A stretch of 64,000 bases of DNA. Source: Gavia stellata. Its lineage: Eukaryota > Chordata > Aves > Gaviiformes > Gaviidae. Every line of letters begins with the position of its first letter. The first letter of the stretch is position 1. The DNA is taken from assembly GCF_030936135.1 (NCBI RefSeq), contig NC_082613.1, forward strand, positions 62,001-126,000. Reading direction: 5' to 3'. Under the pieces are notes generated by a model, which worked only from the letters and a program-made list of their open reading frames with translations, ran no database searches and was not told the origin of the DNA. Positions 35,641 to 46,097 of the stretch are shown here, one piece after another. A program made the position numbers and the translations under genes.

Positions 35641-36960
35641 GACAGGGCCCCAGGACTCAATGCAGCTCCCGCTCTCGAAGCTGCTGGGAGAATTTGACAG
35701 TTCAGACGCGTCTTTCTCTTGTCTCTCTCTTCACCTCCATTCCTCCTCTGTGGCTCCGGTCGATTGACTGTCGTCCACCTAAAAGACTAGATTGGCATCT
35801 TACAGCCCTTACAACATGAGGCTTCCCAGATACATAGCCTCACACGCTCCATAACCGTCCCGTGCTTTTGGCTCTGCGTAGAGACCCCGCCGTGCACACC
35901 GGTGATCCAATCTGCAGAGGACTATGTTAAGAGGGATCCTTCCTCACCCGGAGAGGCAGGCTGTCTCCTGTCTGCAGCTAGAGGCAGCTGTCAGCTGGAT
36001 CCCCTGGGTTTTATTCTTCAGCCACTTTACCTTTTTCTGGCCTCTCCAGCTTCAGCTGCGGCAGCTCCTGTCCACAGTCAGTAAGCCCTCCAGCTGTCCC
36101 TTTTCGCCCAAGCTGCTAGGAGGATGAGGGCAAAGGCAAGCCACACAAACCTGAGCCAGGTGCGGGAACAACATCCCCGGAGACGAACCGACAACCGAGT
36201 CCTCAGTGCTGCCTCTGGGAGAGGGAAAGAACAAGCAGCTGTTATCCCTAGCGATTACGGTAGCTCTCCTCAGGCAGGAAGCCCTCCTGCTGCAGATGCT
36301 CCTGGAGCCACTGCTCTTTCCCCAAACTCATGCTAGTAGCACCTGCATTTATGGAGATTAAAGCATGTTCAAGGGCCAGCTTGCTGCCGTGAGGACAGGG
36401 CTCGGGGGCAGTCTGTGGCTGTGGGACAGGCTTCAGGGCAGGTGCCAGAGCTGGGGGCAGCTGCAGAGGGTGAGCAGGGCTGGAGGAGTTTTCTTGAGTT
36501 GGGGAGGCACCCAGCACCTTTTCCAGGGGGTGGGAAGGCCTCCAGGTACCTGGAGGGGTGGGGGCAGCCATCTCCTGCCCCTCTTCCTGCTTCCTCTCCA
36601 CCAGCTCTCCGAAAATGCCTGGGAGCTGCCTCCATGGGGACTGACTCCAACTGACCGTCAACATGTTGCACCGGTTGGTGCAGCCCTTTTACACGGAGGG
36701 GCCATCGCCATCAGACTCACTGGCCCCACCTGGAGCTCCTCCAGCCCCAGCCCACAGCTGCAGCCTTGGCCCCTTACATCCACTATGCAATGTGCTCCCC
36801 TGACTTTCTGACAGTCACTCACCAAGTACAAAGAACTACAAACACAGCCATGAATGCAAAGGAGACAGCAGGTGTTCATTCGTTAATGCGTGTAAGTCCC
36901 AGGAGTGAGTCTGCTCTGGGGCTTGGTGCCTGTACGCTCAGCCTTCCCCTGGGATGACTT
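35641..36960. other. 1.3-kb non-repetitive island within the purine array
   Basis: Mixed composition, with purine-rich array on both sides. It may be unique DNA, or an old insertion whose family I do not recognise. Several moderate open frames exist on both strands (for example 36365-36811 plus and 36248-36664 minus) but none shows a known domain. The sequence ctgggttttattcttcagcc near 36005 contains a possible splice acceptor. Confidence 0.4.
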
Positions 36961-36984
36961 GTCAGTTGTTACTGGAGCAGCAGA

Positions 36985-39900
36985 TAGAGATAACAAAAAT
37001 ACAGTGATGGGGAGCGGGATGGAGGAACAGAAAGATAAAATGAGGGAGAAGGACTGAGGAGCAGAGAAAGAAGGGTACAGGGAAAAGGATGGTGAGAGGG
37101 ATAAATCAATAAAAAAGGGATGAGGAGCCCTGCAGGGACATGGTGGAAGAAAAACAGGATCAGGGAGCAGAACAGAGGGAAAGAGAGAAAATGATAAGCG
37201 GGGAACAGACCAGACAGATCAAGAGAGAAATTGAATGAGAGGAATAAGGAAGGAGGGAGGGAGAGAAAAAGACAGGGAAGAAGGATTGAGGAAAAAAGAC
37301 ACAGATCAGGACAAAGAGATAGAGAAAGAACAAACAGTGATGGACTGCAGGATGAGAAAAAAAGGCCAGGGAGCAGGACAGAGGGGAATAATGGAACAGC
37401 GAGCTGGGCAAGGGGATATAGTGAGAAACGATGGAACAGGCAGTGGTATGGAGATAGACAAAAAGTTAGGGGGAGGACAGAGGACAGAGAGACTAAGAGA
37501 AAAGGGACAGGGAGCAGGGGAGAGATGGAGAAAGAAACATTCGCGACAGAGAGAGGAGGAGAGTGACAGGACTGAGGCAGAGAGATGGAGAAAGAAGAAA
37601 AAGACAGTGATGGGTAGCAGGCCAGAGGGTCAAGGAAAGACAAGAAGAAAGACAGAGGGATATAGCAAAGAGGTGAGGGACAGGGAGCCAGAAAGTGGGA
37701 TACTGTGAAAGAGAGAGGGACAGGGAGCAGGACACTGGGATAGAAAGCCAACGAGAGCAACAGAGAGAATGACAGAGAGGTGGAGTGCAAGAGAAAAACA
37801 GGGACAGAGAGCAGGACAGAGGTGAAGCAATAAGTAACAGGGACAGGGAGCAGCACAATGGGTCAGAGAGAGTAAAAGATGAACAGGAAGGAGGACAGGG
37901 ACAGTGAGATAGGGAATGAAAAAAACCAGCAACAGTGAGCATGACAAAGGGATAGAGAGAGAAAGAAAAGGAAGGAGGGAGAGAGATAGGAAGGCAGGGA
38001 CACAGAGCAGCACGTACAGGTGCAGAGAGAAAAAGAATGCCAGGGAACAGGCCAGAGAAATTACGTGGAAAAAAGAGACTGATGCAGATCAAGACAAAGA
38101 GATGGAAAGGAAAAAACAGCGATAGGCTGCAAGACAGAGACAGAAGATGAAAAAAAGAGGAGAGAAGGAGCAGGGCAAAAGCACAGAGAGAAAGAGAAAA
38201 GAGAGTGGTAGAATAAAAAGAAAGAAAGGGAGAGAGGAAGAGGGAGCAGTAGAGAAGAATAGAGAAGAGAGGTACAGGGAACGAAAAAAAAACACAAAAG
38301 AAAAATCACAGCAGCATGGGAAATAGAAAGGGCCTAACACAGAGAGAGAGATGGCGAAAGAAAATGATAACGACATGTTACAGGGAGGAAAGGGAGGAAT
38401 GACAAGACAGGGACGAGGAGCCAGATGCAGAGTGACATGTACAGGAAGTATAGCAACAGCTAGAGGGGAGAGAGGGAGGAATTAAAACATAGGGACAGGG
38501 AGCCAGAGAGGAGAAGGGAAACAGATAAAGAGAGGGGAAAAAACCAGAAAGACAGGCTACAGGGAAGAGGAATAATCAACAAATTGGGATCCAGAGCCAG
38601 ACAGAGACATGGAGAAAGAAGTAAAATCACCACAGGCTAAAGGGCCCAGAAGGAAGAAATTGAAAAATAGGGAGCAGGAGCCAGCCAGAGAGAGACGGAG
38701 AAAGGAAAAACGGCAATGGGCTCCAAGACAGAGAGGGAGGAATTTCCAAAAGGAAGGGACCGGGAGCCATACAAAGAGACACAGAGAAAGGGAAGATCGT
38801 GATGGGCCGCAGGGCAACAAGGGAAGAATTAAAAAGTAAGGACAGGGAGAGAGACAGAGAGAGATGGAGAAAGAAAAAAAAACCTGCAGCAGGCTACAGG
38901 GCAGAGAGAGAGCAATTAAAGACTCAGGACAGGGAGTGGGACAGAAAATGGAAAAACAGCAATGGGCCACAGGGCAGAGAGGGAGGAATTAACAAACGGG
39001 GACAGGGAGCTGGACAGAGAGAGAGATGAAGACAGACAAATAATAGCGCTGGGCTACAGGACCAAGAAGGGGAAACTGAAAAATAGGGACCAAGAGCCAG
39101 AAAAAGGAGAGACAGAGAAGAACGAACAAATCGCAATAGGTCACAGGACAGAGAGGGAAGAATTAAAAAATGGGGATTGGGAGCAATCTACAGGGAGATG
39201 TCGGGGAAAGAAAATTTATAGAGCGACACGTACAGGGCAGGGAGGGAGGAATTAAAAAGAGTAAAGACAGGGACAGGGAGCCAGATGGAAACACAGAGAA
39301 AGGAAAAACAGCAATGGGCTACAGGACAGATAGGGAGCAATTAAAAAATCCTATCAGGGAGTCCGACAGGGAGAGATGGCAAAAGAAATTAAATCGCAAT
39401 GTGGCACAGTGCCAAGAAGAACAAAATTGAAAACCAGGACCTGGGAACTGGCAAGAGAAAGCCAGAGAAAGAAAAAACTACCAATGGGCTCTAGGGCAGA
39501 GAGGTAGGAATGAAAAAACAGGGGCGAGGAGCCAGAAAGAGATACTGAGAAATAAGAGGGGGAAAGCAAGAGGCCACAGGGTACAGAGGGAGAAAGTACA
39601 AGCGAGGGGCCAGGAGCCGGACAGAGAGAGGCGGAGAAAGAAAACTTCAAAAGCAACGGGCTACAGGGCAGAGAGGGAGGAATTAAAAAAAAAAAAAAAA
39701 GTCAGGATCTTGAGTCAGACTGAGAGTGACAGAGAAAATGAAAATGGCAATGGGTAACAGGGCAGAGAGGGAGGAATTAAAAAACAGGGACAGGGAACCA
39801 CACAGAAAGACTAAGAAGGGGAAAAGTCCCATCAGGCTTCCAGAGAGAGGGAGGAATTGAAAAATTAGACACAGGAAGTTGGACAGAGAGAGACGGAGTA

Positions 39901-40140
39901 AGAAAAAAAACTACGTTGGGCTACGGGGCAGAGAAGGAGAGTTTAAAAATGGGGACAGCGAGGTGGACAGAGGGAGAGGGAGAAAGAAGCAATGGGCTAT
40001 GTGGCAGAAAGGGAGGAATGAAGGAAGAGGGACAGCGAGCCAGACAAACCGAGATGGGGAAAGAAAAAATACAGCGACGAGCTAGGGGCCTTAGAACAGC
40101 CCCAGATTGGAATGGGAAAAGGGGGAAAGGAGAAGGGGGA
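36985..40140 (+). repeat. Purine-rich tandem array, block D (about 85-bp monomer)
   Basis: The largest block. The phrase ggcagagagggaggaatt or close variants occurs near 38471, 38813, 38971, 39147, 39236, 39325, 39495, 39577, 39667, 39761, 39841, 39927 and 40002. From 39147 most steps are 75-94 bp. A typical copy runs gggacagggagccagacag, agagagacggagaaagaaaa, acagcaatgggctacaggg, cagagagggaggaattaaaa. Copies are regular after 38400 and more degenerate before. The top strand is strongly purine-biased for more than 3 kb. Confidence 0.9.
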
Positions 40141-40189
40141 GGGGGTGGCTTTTGAAATCACTTTTATATCTTCAGTAGAGAAATATTTA

Positions 40190-40890
40190 GAGGAGGAGTC
40201 AAATTTTTAAATCCTTTTTATAAACGGGGTTTCCTTGCATTTTAAAAACCTTATAGATCATACACATTTATACTTCTGTATCTATTTACATATATATACA
40301 CAGACTTTATATATTATCTATTTCCACTTATTATATATAATACCTGTTTAGGCATATACACATCTATTTACACATGTGTATTTATTGCCTCTATTTATAT
40401 TTATATCTTTTTAGACTTAGATATCTATTTACACTTACATATACTCTCCACATAAATTACATATATCTATTTAGACTTACTATTATAGAATCATAGAACC
40501 GTTTAGATTCGAAAAGACCTTTAAGATCATCAAGTCCAACCGTAAACCTAACACTGCCAAGTCCACAACTAAACCATGTCCCTAAGCGCCTCATCCACAC
40601 GTGTCGATAACTCTATTCAGACTTTTTTCTATTTTAAATTCCTTCATATATAAAATATATCATGTGGTTTTGCATTTTAAGTCCTTTATTTTTTAATTTA
40701 TATATACACGCAAGTTATTTTTGTATTTTAAATCCCTATATATCTCTATTTAGTATTTGTTTATATTCTAAAATTCTCTATATAATATAGTAGATATAGG
40801 TTTTTATTTGAAATCCTTTTATATCTATAAATTAATATTATTTTTCAATATATAGAAAAGAGATGTTTCTATTTCAATGCCTTACAGTTT
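40190..40890. repeat. AT-rich degenerate repeats
   Basis: The phrases tctatttacacttacatata and tctatttagacttac recur in varied form (near 40281, 40315, 40368, 40424, 40467 and 40613). TA-rich stretches such as tatatatacac lie between them. A CR1 tail is inserted in the middle. I see no coding potential. Confidence 0.6.
40484..40602 (-). mobile_element. CR1 3' tail (short fragment)
   Basis: The 119-bp inverse of a CR1 3' end starts tatagaatcatagaaccg, the decayed form of the avian CR1 terminal repeat, and ends at catccacacgt. The AT-rich flanks carry similar phrases (tatttagactt to the left, tattcagactt to the right), so the fragment inserted into the AT-rich repeat. Confidence 0.92.
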
Positions 40891-42796
40891 TTAATATTTT
40901 TTTAATCCCCCCCCCAATGGATTTTCAGGCATTTTTGGGCTGTGATCCCCCTTTTTTGGGGGACACCCCTGTGATCCCCCACTCACCTGCTCCTCTACCA
41001 CATCATTGCCCCCCTGGTGACACTGGGGTGCCCCAAATGATGTCATCACCACCACCCCCAACTCCCTCCCCTTTTTATTCACCCCAAAAAAAGGCACAAA
41101 ACAAGGGAAAGGGCCTCAACCAGCAGCTCATTACTTTAATAATGCCATTTACATATGTACACGCGCCCCCAAAAAGGGGGGGGGCTCTGCGAGAAAAATA
41201 AAGGGGAGGCAGCCCCCCCCAAATGGTTGCAGCCCCCCCCAGCCCCTGTCCCCCAGGCTGGCATCTGCCCCATTGGGGAGGGGGGTGTGCCAGAGGATGG
41301 TATCACATCTCTTGCTCAGGCTCTGCTCCGTGACATATCCCCTCCATTCCCATGCTGGGACAGGCTCCCCAGGATTACAAACGTCCCCGGCCCCTGTTGG
41401 CCCCAGACTCTCCCCCAGGCAGCCCTTGCTGCCCCACCTGTGGGCACCCACTGGAGACAGAGCCAGGAGCCTCCAGACACAGGGCTGGCCCCTCACTGTC
41501 AGTATGCTTAATGACCAGCGGGCAAACACGAGCTGGGGACTATCTACTGAGCACCACAAGACGCTTACAACAACACATCTGAAAAACAAAATCCCAAATT
41601 ATATTTCAGCATATTAAAAAAAAATATATAACACAGAGGAAAGTAGAGGAATTCAGTCAGAATAAGGGATAGGATAGTAGCTGAGCTAAAGGACGATTCT
41701 ATGTAAGCAGGTCAGCTCAAAATACAATACATCCTTACAACATATCCTTTAAAAGCTAGAGTGATTTGGACACTTAAAAATAAATATCAAGACTAATTGA
41801 TACAAACATTAAGCCCTATGAATCTCAAAGGTGTTAAGGCTTGTATGCAATCTGCTCAACTACCACTCTAGCTGCCTCTCCCAGATGGCTCCAGTCGTAC
41901 CCTCTGCACCCCACCAGCTGCTGATGGCTATTTGCTCTGAGGTGGACTGTACAGTCTCTAACTAGACAGTCTAGGCATATTAACATTAACCATAGACTCT
42001 TACTGCTGTTCTTCCCCTGACCCTACCATAGCTATGCCTCCAGGTAGAGCAGCTCTAACCCAGACACATGTGCAGGCTGACACTGCACAGAAACAAGACA
42101 AATTACTTGATCCAGAGAGATAAAAAGACTCATGGCAAGAATTACTCCCAAAGGGAAGACACCTTTAGGTGAGAAGACCTACGTAGCTGCAAGGAATAAT
42201 CTATGGCTGTCCCGGAAAAGTCAAACGCCGTGGCCCATGACAAAAAGATATGGCCACAACTGCGACAATGGATGCGCAAGAAGCCAGGCTCTAAGAGCGA
42301 AGACCAGAAGGATGTAGAGAAGAAGTCCCAGAAAAGGGGTCCATGAAAATGGACTGCTCGACCGTGGCTATGCTGACAGGTCCTGGATCACAGCTGCAAG
42401 AGATGACTGTCCGTAAGCCTCAGATGTGAGACACGCAAGACAGAGACAGATCCGTGCATTAAGCTTCTAACATTATGCTGATAAGTTGAGTCACAGGAGA
42501 CCCTCAGTATGGCTACCCGTGCCTGCTGGGCACAAAGAACAATGGGAACATCAAGACCTGATTAACATATGGTCTAGTACACAGAAAACAAACTATACAA
42601 ATCTACAAAATACATGGGCTGGAACTGCCCTGCATGGCACACGCTGGTGTTTTGCGTAGATGACGCTGGACCCTTTCTGCCCAGATGTGTCCTATTCCAA
42701 ACCACCCTCCCAGTGGCCCCACACAAAGATAGCACCAGCCTCTCAACTTACCTTTGAGAGGGCAGGAGGTCAGAATCCATCCTCAGGGAAGACTGC
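40891..42796. other. C- and A-tract-rich DNA without an assigned gene
   Basis: Homopolymer tracts (ccccccccc at 40907, ttttttgggggac, cccccccc near 41213) characterise 40890-41240. The rest is mixed. Open frames at 41149-41589 (minus) and 41155-41511 (plus) overlap on opposite strands and show no domain. Nothing further could be assigned up to the LTR at 42797. Confidence 0.4.
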
Positions 42797-43401
42797 TGTT
42801 GTGGTTTAACCTCAGCAAGAAACTAAGCAGGACACAGCTGCTCACTCACTCTCCCCACAGCAGGATGGGGGAAGAGAATCGGAAGAGTAAAAGTGAGAAA
42901 ACTCGTGGGTTGAGATGAAGACAGTTTAATAGGTAAAGCAAACTCCATGCACACAAGCAAAGCAAAATAAGGAATTCATTCACCACTTCCCATCAGCAGG
43001 CAGGTGTTCAGCCATCTCCAGGCAAGCAGGGCTCCATCACATGTAACGGTTACTTGGGAAGACAAATGCCATAACTCTGAACACTCCCCCCCTGCCCCCT
43101 TCCTTCTTCTTCCCCCAGCTTTCTATGCTGAGCATGATGTCATATGGTATGGAATATCCCTTCGGTCAGCTGAGGTCAGCTGTCCCAGCTGTGTCCCTTC
43201 CCAACTTCTTGTGTACCCCCAGCCTACCCTCTGGTGGGATGGTGTGAGGAGGAGAAAAGGCCTTGATGCTGTGCAAGCACTGCTCAGCAGTAACTAAAAC
43301 ATCCCTGTGTTATCAACACTGTTTCCAGTACAAGTCCAACACATAGCCCCATACTAGCTGCTATGAAGAAAATTAACTCTACCCCAGCCAAAACCAGCAC
43401 A
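42797..43401 (-). mobile_element. Solo ERVL-type LTR with 5-bp target duplication
   Basis: On the minus strand the 605-bp element starts TGTGCTGGTTTTGGCTGGGG and ends GGTTAAACCACAACA. This start and the plus-strand phrases tttaataggtaaagc and ggaattcattcaccacttcc match a common avian solo-LTR family that I recognise from memory. The pentamer actgc lies immediately on both sides (42792-42796 and 43402-43406), a perfect target-site duplication that fixes the ends. The sequence beyond 43406 has no polypurine tract or internal region, so this is a solo LTR left by recombination. A TATA-like segment is not obvious. Confidence 0.92.
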
Positions 43402-43423
43402 ACTGCCTAGGCTAACTAGGATG

Positions 43424-43723
43424 TCATGGATCACCTGGTTCCTCTTCATCATCTGCAAACAGAGTGCCATTAGTTTCACACCAGTCAACTCTGACCTCTT
43501 CTGCAGTGATGGCCTCCTCAAAAGTGTTGTCTTGTTCCACTCACTCCCAGTCTAACACTGGATGTTGTGGCCAGCACCTGCTGTGGCACCTAGAACACCA
43601 AAGAGACTGCCTGGAAGCAGTCACCCGCTCGCAAACAATGCGACAGCTCAAAAAATAACTGCTGCTATGATTTGGTGTCACACCTTGCCCTACACACTCA
43701 GGGATGGACACCCTGCTACGCAT
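43424..43723 (-). pseudogene. Unrecognised coding-like segment, minus strand
   Basis: One minus-strand frame stays open from an ATG at 43723 down to a stop at 43424-43426, apart from one internal TGA (43538-43540). The last 38 codons are acidic (FEEAITAEEVRVDW, then a DDEEEPGDP tail) and look more protein-like than their surroundings. Donor-like ccaggtgatc occurs near the end. I do not recognise the family. It may be a decayed gene, part of a spliced minus-strand transcript with the segments at 44121 and 45948, or chance. Confidence 0.2.
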
Positions 43724-43845
43724 GTGAGTTCATGAGTCGTTTCACACCTTCAAAACACAGAATTAACAGGTCATATAGGCACCAACAATAGAACTATTCC
43801 CTCCATCGTTGTGTGCCAACCAGCCTTCTGTGGTGCTCCACTCAC

Positions 43846-43872
43846 CATCTCCCTTCGGTGACCAGCTCCCTG
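43846..43872 (-). other. Possible 27-bp mini-exon, minus strand
   Basis: On the minus strand an acceptor-like tract (TTTTATTTTTCTGCAAATGCACAG) precedes 27 bases that end in a strong donor, GAGATG followed by GTGAGTGG. Such a short exon is unusual, and the signals could be fortuitous. Confidence 0.15.
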
Positions 43873-44120
43873 CTGTGCATTTGCAGAAAAATAAAACAAA
43901 GCCAACTAGATGCTGACAAATACCCTAACAAACAGTAAACCATGCCCATACTGGCTTCTTCACTCCACTAGCCTTGACAATATGTGCTTTGTGCTCTGAT
44001 CTGCCACGCTGAGTCAGTTACATCAGCAGGTTCAAGAAACAGAAAGACAGCAATACCCATAAAAAGTATATACCCATCCCTCTTCTTTCTCCCACCCCAA
44101 CAGACACATCCTGGACTCAC

Positions 44121-44256
44121 CCTTTCTCCCAGCAGGCTAACACTGCTCTGCTTGCCTCCTGTGCCATGCCTCTCTGGTCAGTGGCTGCATGAGGCGCCTG
44201 CTCATATAGTCGGTCCACGTCCGATGTCTCAGGAAGCATAACCTTCAACGCCGGGC
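44121..44256 (-). other. Candidate coding exon, minus strand
   Basis: On the minus strand ATTTTCCTGAGGCAG (acceptor-like) precedes 136 bases that end GGAGAAAGG before GTGAGTCC, a strong donor. One frame is open throughout, encoding about 45 residues including MLPETSDVDRLYEQ and ASRAVLACWEKG. I recognise no domain. The combination of splice signals and an open frame is suggestive only. It may belong with 43424-43723 and 45948-46097. Confidence 0.25.
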
Positions 44257-44989
44257 CTGCCTCAGGAAAATGCAGAGAGGCACACAGATGTTACATACTG
44301 CTTTCTGAAGGAGAGTTGGCCATGAAAAACGGACTAAAAATACTATTGACTTCTGTACTTGGGCAACACAAAGAGACCCCAAAAATGCACAAACCCCAAG
44401 TGATTGGCCTCGCGTCCACCATAACCTGCAGTGCTGTCAGCTCACCTTCACCATTGCACCTCACTTGACCATATTGCTTAGCCTAGACCTATTACTTGAA
44501 CTGCAAGAATGTGTCAAACCACCCACCAAAACAAAAGTTATAGTTACTGCTAGCTGACTCAAACATAAGGGGAAACAGAGTTAAAAAAAAAAAAATCAGG
44601 CCCACAAATGCAAAAAGAGGTATTGGTAGCAAGTGACCACGGCTGGCATAATGACAGACTTTTCCTTTATGGAAAAATCACTTGTAAATGACTCCACGAA
44701 CGGCAGCACAGAGAACCCCTCCATAGACAGGATTTTCAAATGAGAGTGCTGACAAATGGGATGTGAGACTGGGCTGCTGGAAGCTGCTTGCATATAGAAT
44801 GCTATTATTAGATAAACACTGCACTAAAAAGTCTTAAGCCACAGCTGCATAGGACTTACAGGAGGCCTGAGTGCAGACAGATGACAAGATCAGCGCCACA
44901 ATCTAATTGAGATTGGCTGAAGGTGATGCGGACTGAGCTATTGAAAACTAGCTACAGAAGTATGTATCACTTCAGATGGTGGGACAGTT

Positions 44990-45260
44990 CTGTCAGGTCA
45001 GTCTGACCTGGGCACCCCGTTCTAATACCTGTCGAGTGGTATCTATGTTATCCCGTGTGGCCTCCAACGTATTGACTGCGTTTTGCATGTCCGAGGCCCT
45101 CCCGTGATGAAAATCAAATGGAACGAATAAGGACGCTGCTTCATCACCTCGGCACCCGAAGGACGCTCCTTCCTCCGCTGATGGGCAACACGGATATCCT
45201 CGTGCCATTTCTCAAATGTGGGCCGGTCCTCGGACAGCGGTACCGCTAGAGGAAACAAAC
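44990..45260 (-). pseudogene. CpG-rich coding-like segment, possibly frameshifted, minus strand
   Basis: Two minus-strand frames overlap here. One (45043-45264) contains EDRPTFEKWHEDIRVAHQRR. The other (44993-45208) contains a likely helical MQNAVNTLEATRDNI stretch. A frame change between them would be needed for one continuous protein. An acceptor-like tttgtttcctctag lies at the upstream edge. CpG density is high compared with the neighbours. I do not recognise the family; a decayed retroelement or a gene fragment are both possible. Confidence 0.2.
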
Positions 45261-45300
45261 CCAATTGCGCTCTGACAGCGCAAGGTTGTCGCCTGCACTA

Positions 45301-45535
45301 CTGGGTTGCAATCAACAGGGGGCAGCAGGGAGCACTGCGGGCTGCAGCGGCTCTCTGCGTCGCACAACTGGCTGCAGTACTAGGGGACGTTCGAGCGAGG
45401 GCAGCAGTAAGCACGGTCGGCTGCTCTGCCCATATGCGTGTGCTGGGCATATGCAGTACTGGGCTGCAGTCGGGAGGTGGCAGCAGTGTAGCACGGTCGG
45501 CCGCACTGCGCCCGCACGAGGCCTCTGCAGGTAAC
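45301..45535. repeat. Three-copy 79-bp tandem repeat
   Basis: The core ggcagcag with flanking gggctgca occurs at 45321, 45400 and 45479, exactly 79 bp apart. Each copy continues with agcac, a tcggc or gcggg motif, and ends ctgcagtac. Copies have diverged substantially. Confidence 0.75.
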
Positions 45536-45947
45536 ACGGCGTGAACTTTCCATTGGCCTGCGCGGAACCGCAGGCTTGGGCATGTTTTAGGATTGATGGG
45601 AGCTTCGGGTCAGGGTTTGGAGAGCATGTGGGGACAGTTGGAAGCTTTGGTGCTGGATGAGTTTGGGGGTTGGTGGAAGTTTTGAGTTACAGCTCAAAGC
45701 TCCGAGGGCCTTTGGGCGGGTGTTTTGTTTGCATTCTCCTGACTGCTCTTGCCTTGTGATAGGTTGTAAAGGTCTACAGATATTAGCCTGTAGTTCTTCG
45801 TGGAGGTGTGCGGTCATTCCCTAATGTTCTAGGGTTTATGCAATTTATAAACACATATATGCTGTTACTGTAGGGTGTTAAAGCCAGACTAAAAATGTCT
45901 GAACTGCAATACACCTGTTCAAGTCAGACAAAATCAGCTGTACTCAC

Positions 45948-46097
45948 CAGCGCCTATCGGTCAAGCAAGGATAGCAACTGCTCCTAAGCAATATTCTTCC
46001 ACATATCTCAACTCCTCAGTCTCAACTCGGACTCTGTTACGGCATTGTAAGTTTGTCAGCCAGCGCTTCTTGGTGGAGGTGTAGCAAATCCATTGCT
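45948..46097 (-). other. Candidate exon with strong splice sites, minus strand
   Basis: On the minus strand the acceptor TTCCTTTGTGTTTCTGTAG precedes 150 bases that end GGCGCTG before GTGAGTACAG, so both splice signals fit the consensus well. One frame encodes QWICYTSTKKRWLTN and onward for about 44 residues, then meets a stop 14 bases before the donor. It would be a terminal coding exon with a downstream UTR intron, or a non-coding exon. No family was recognised. Confidence 0.3.

Noticed and set aside
36969..37856. 295-codon minus-strand frame rich in Leu, Ser and Pro, resembling a membrane protein
   Set aside because: It is the pyrimidine-rich complement of the purine array; the apparent hydrophobicity follows from CTT/TCC-type codons.
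43407..43723. Possibility that the minus-strand LTR at 42797-43401 is the 3' LTR of a provirus with internal sequence here
   Set aside because: A perfect 5-bp duplication flanks the LTR on both sides and no polypurine tract precedes it, so it is a solo LTR.
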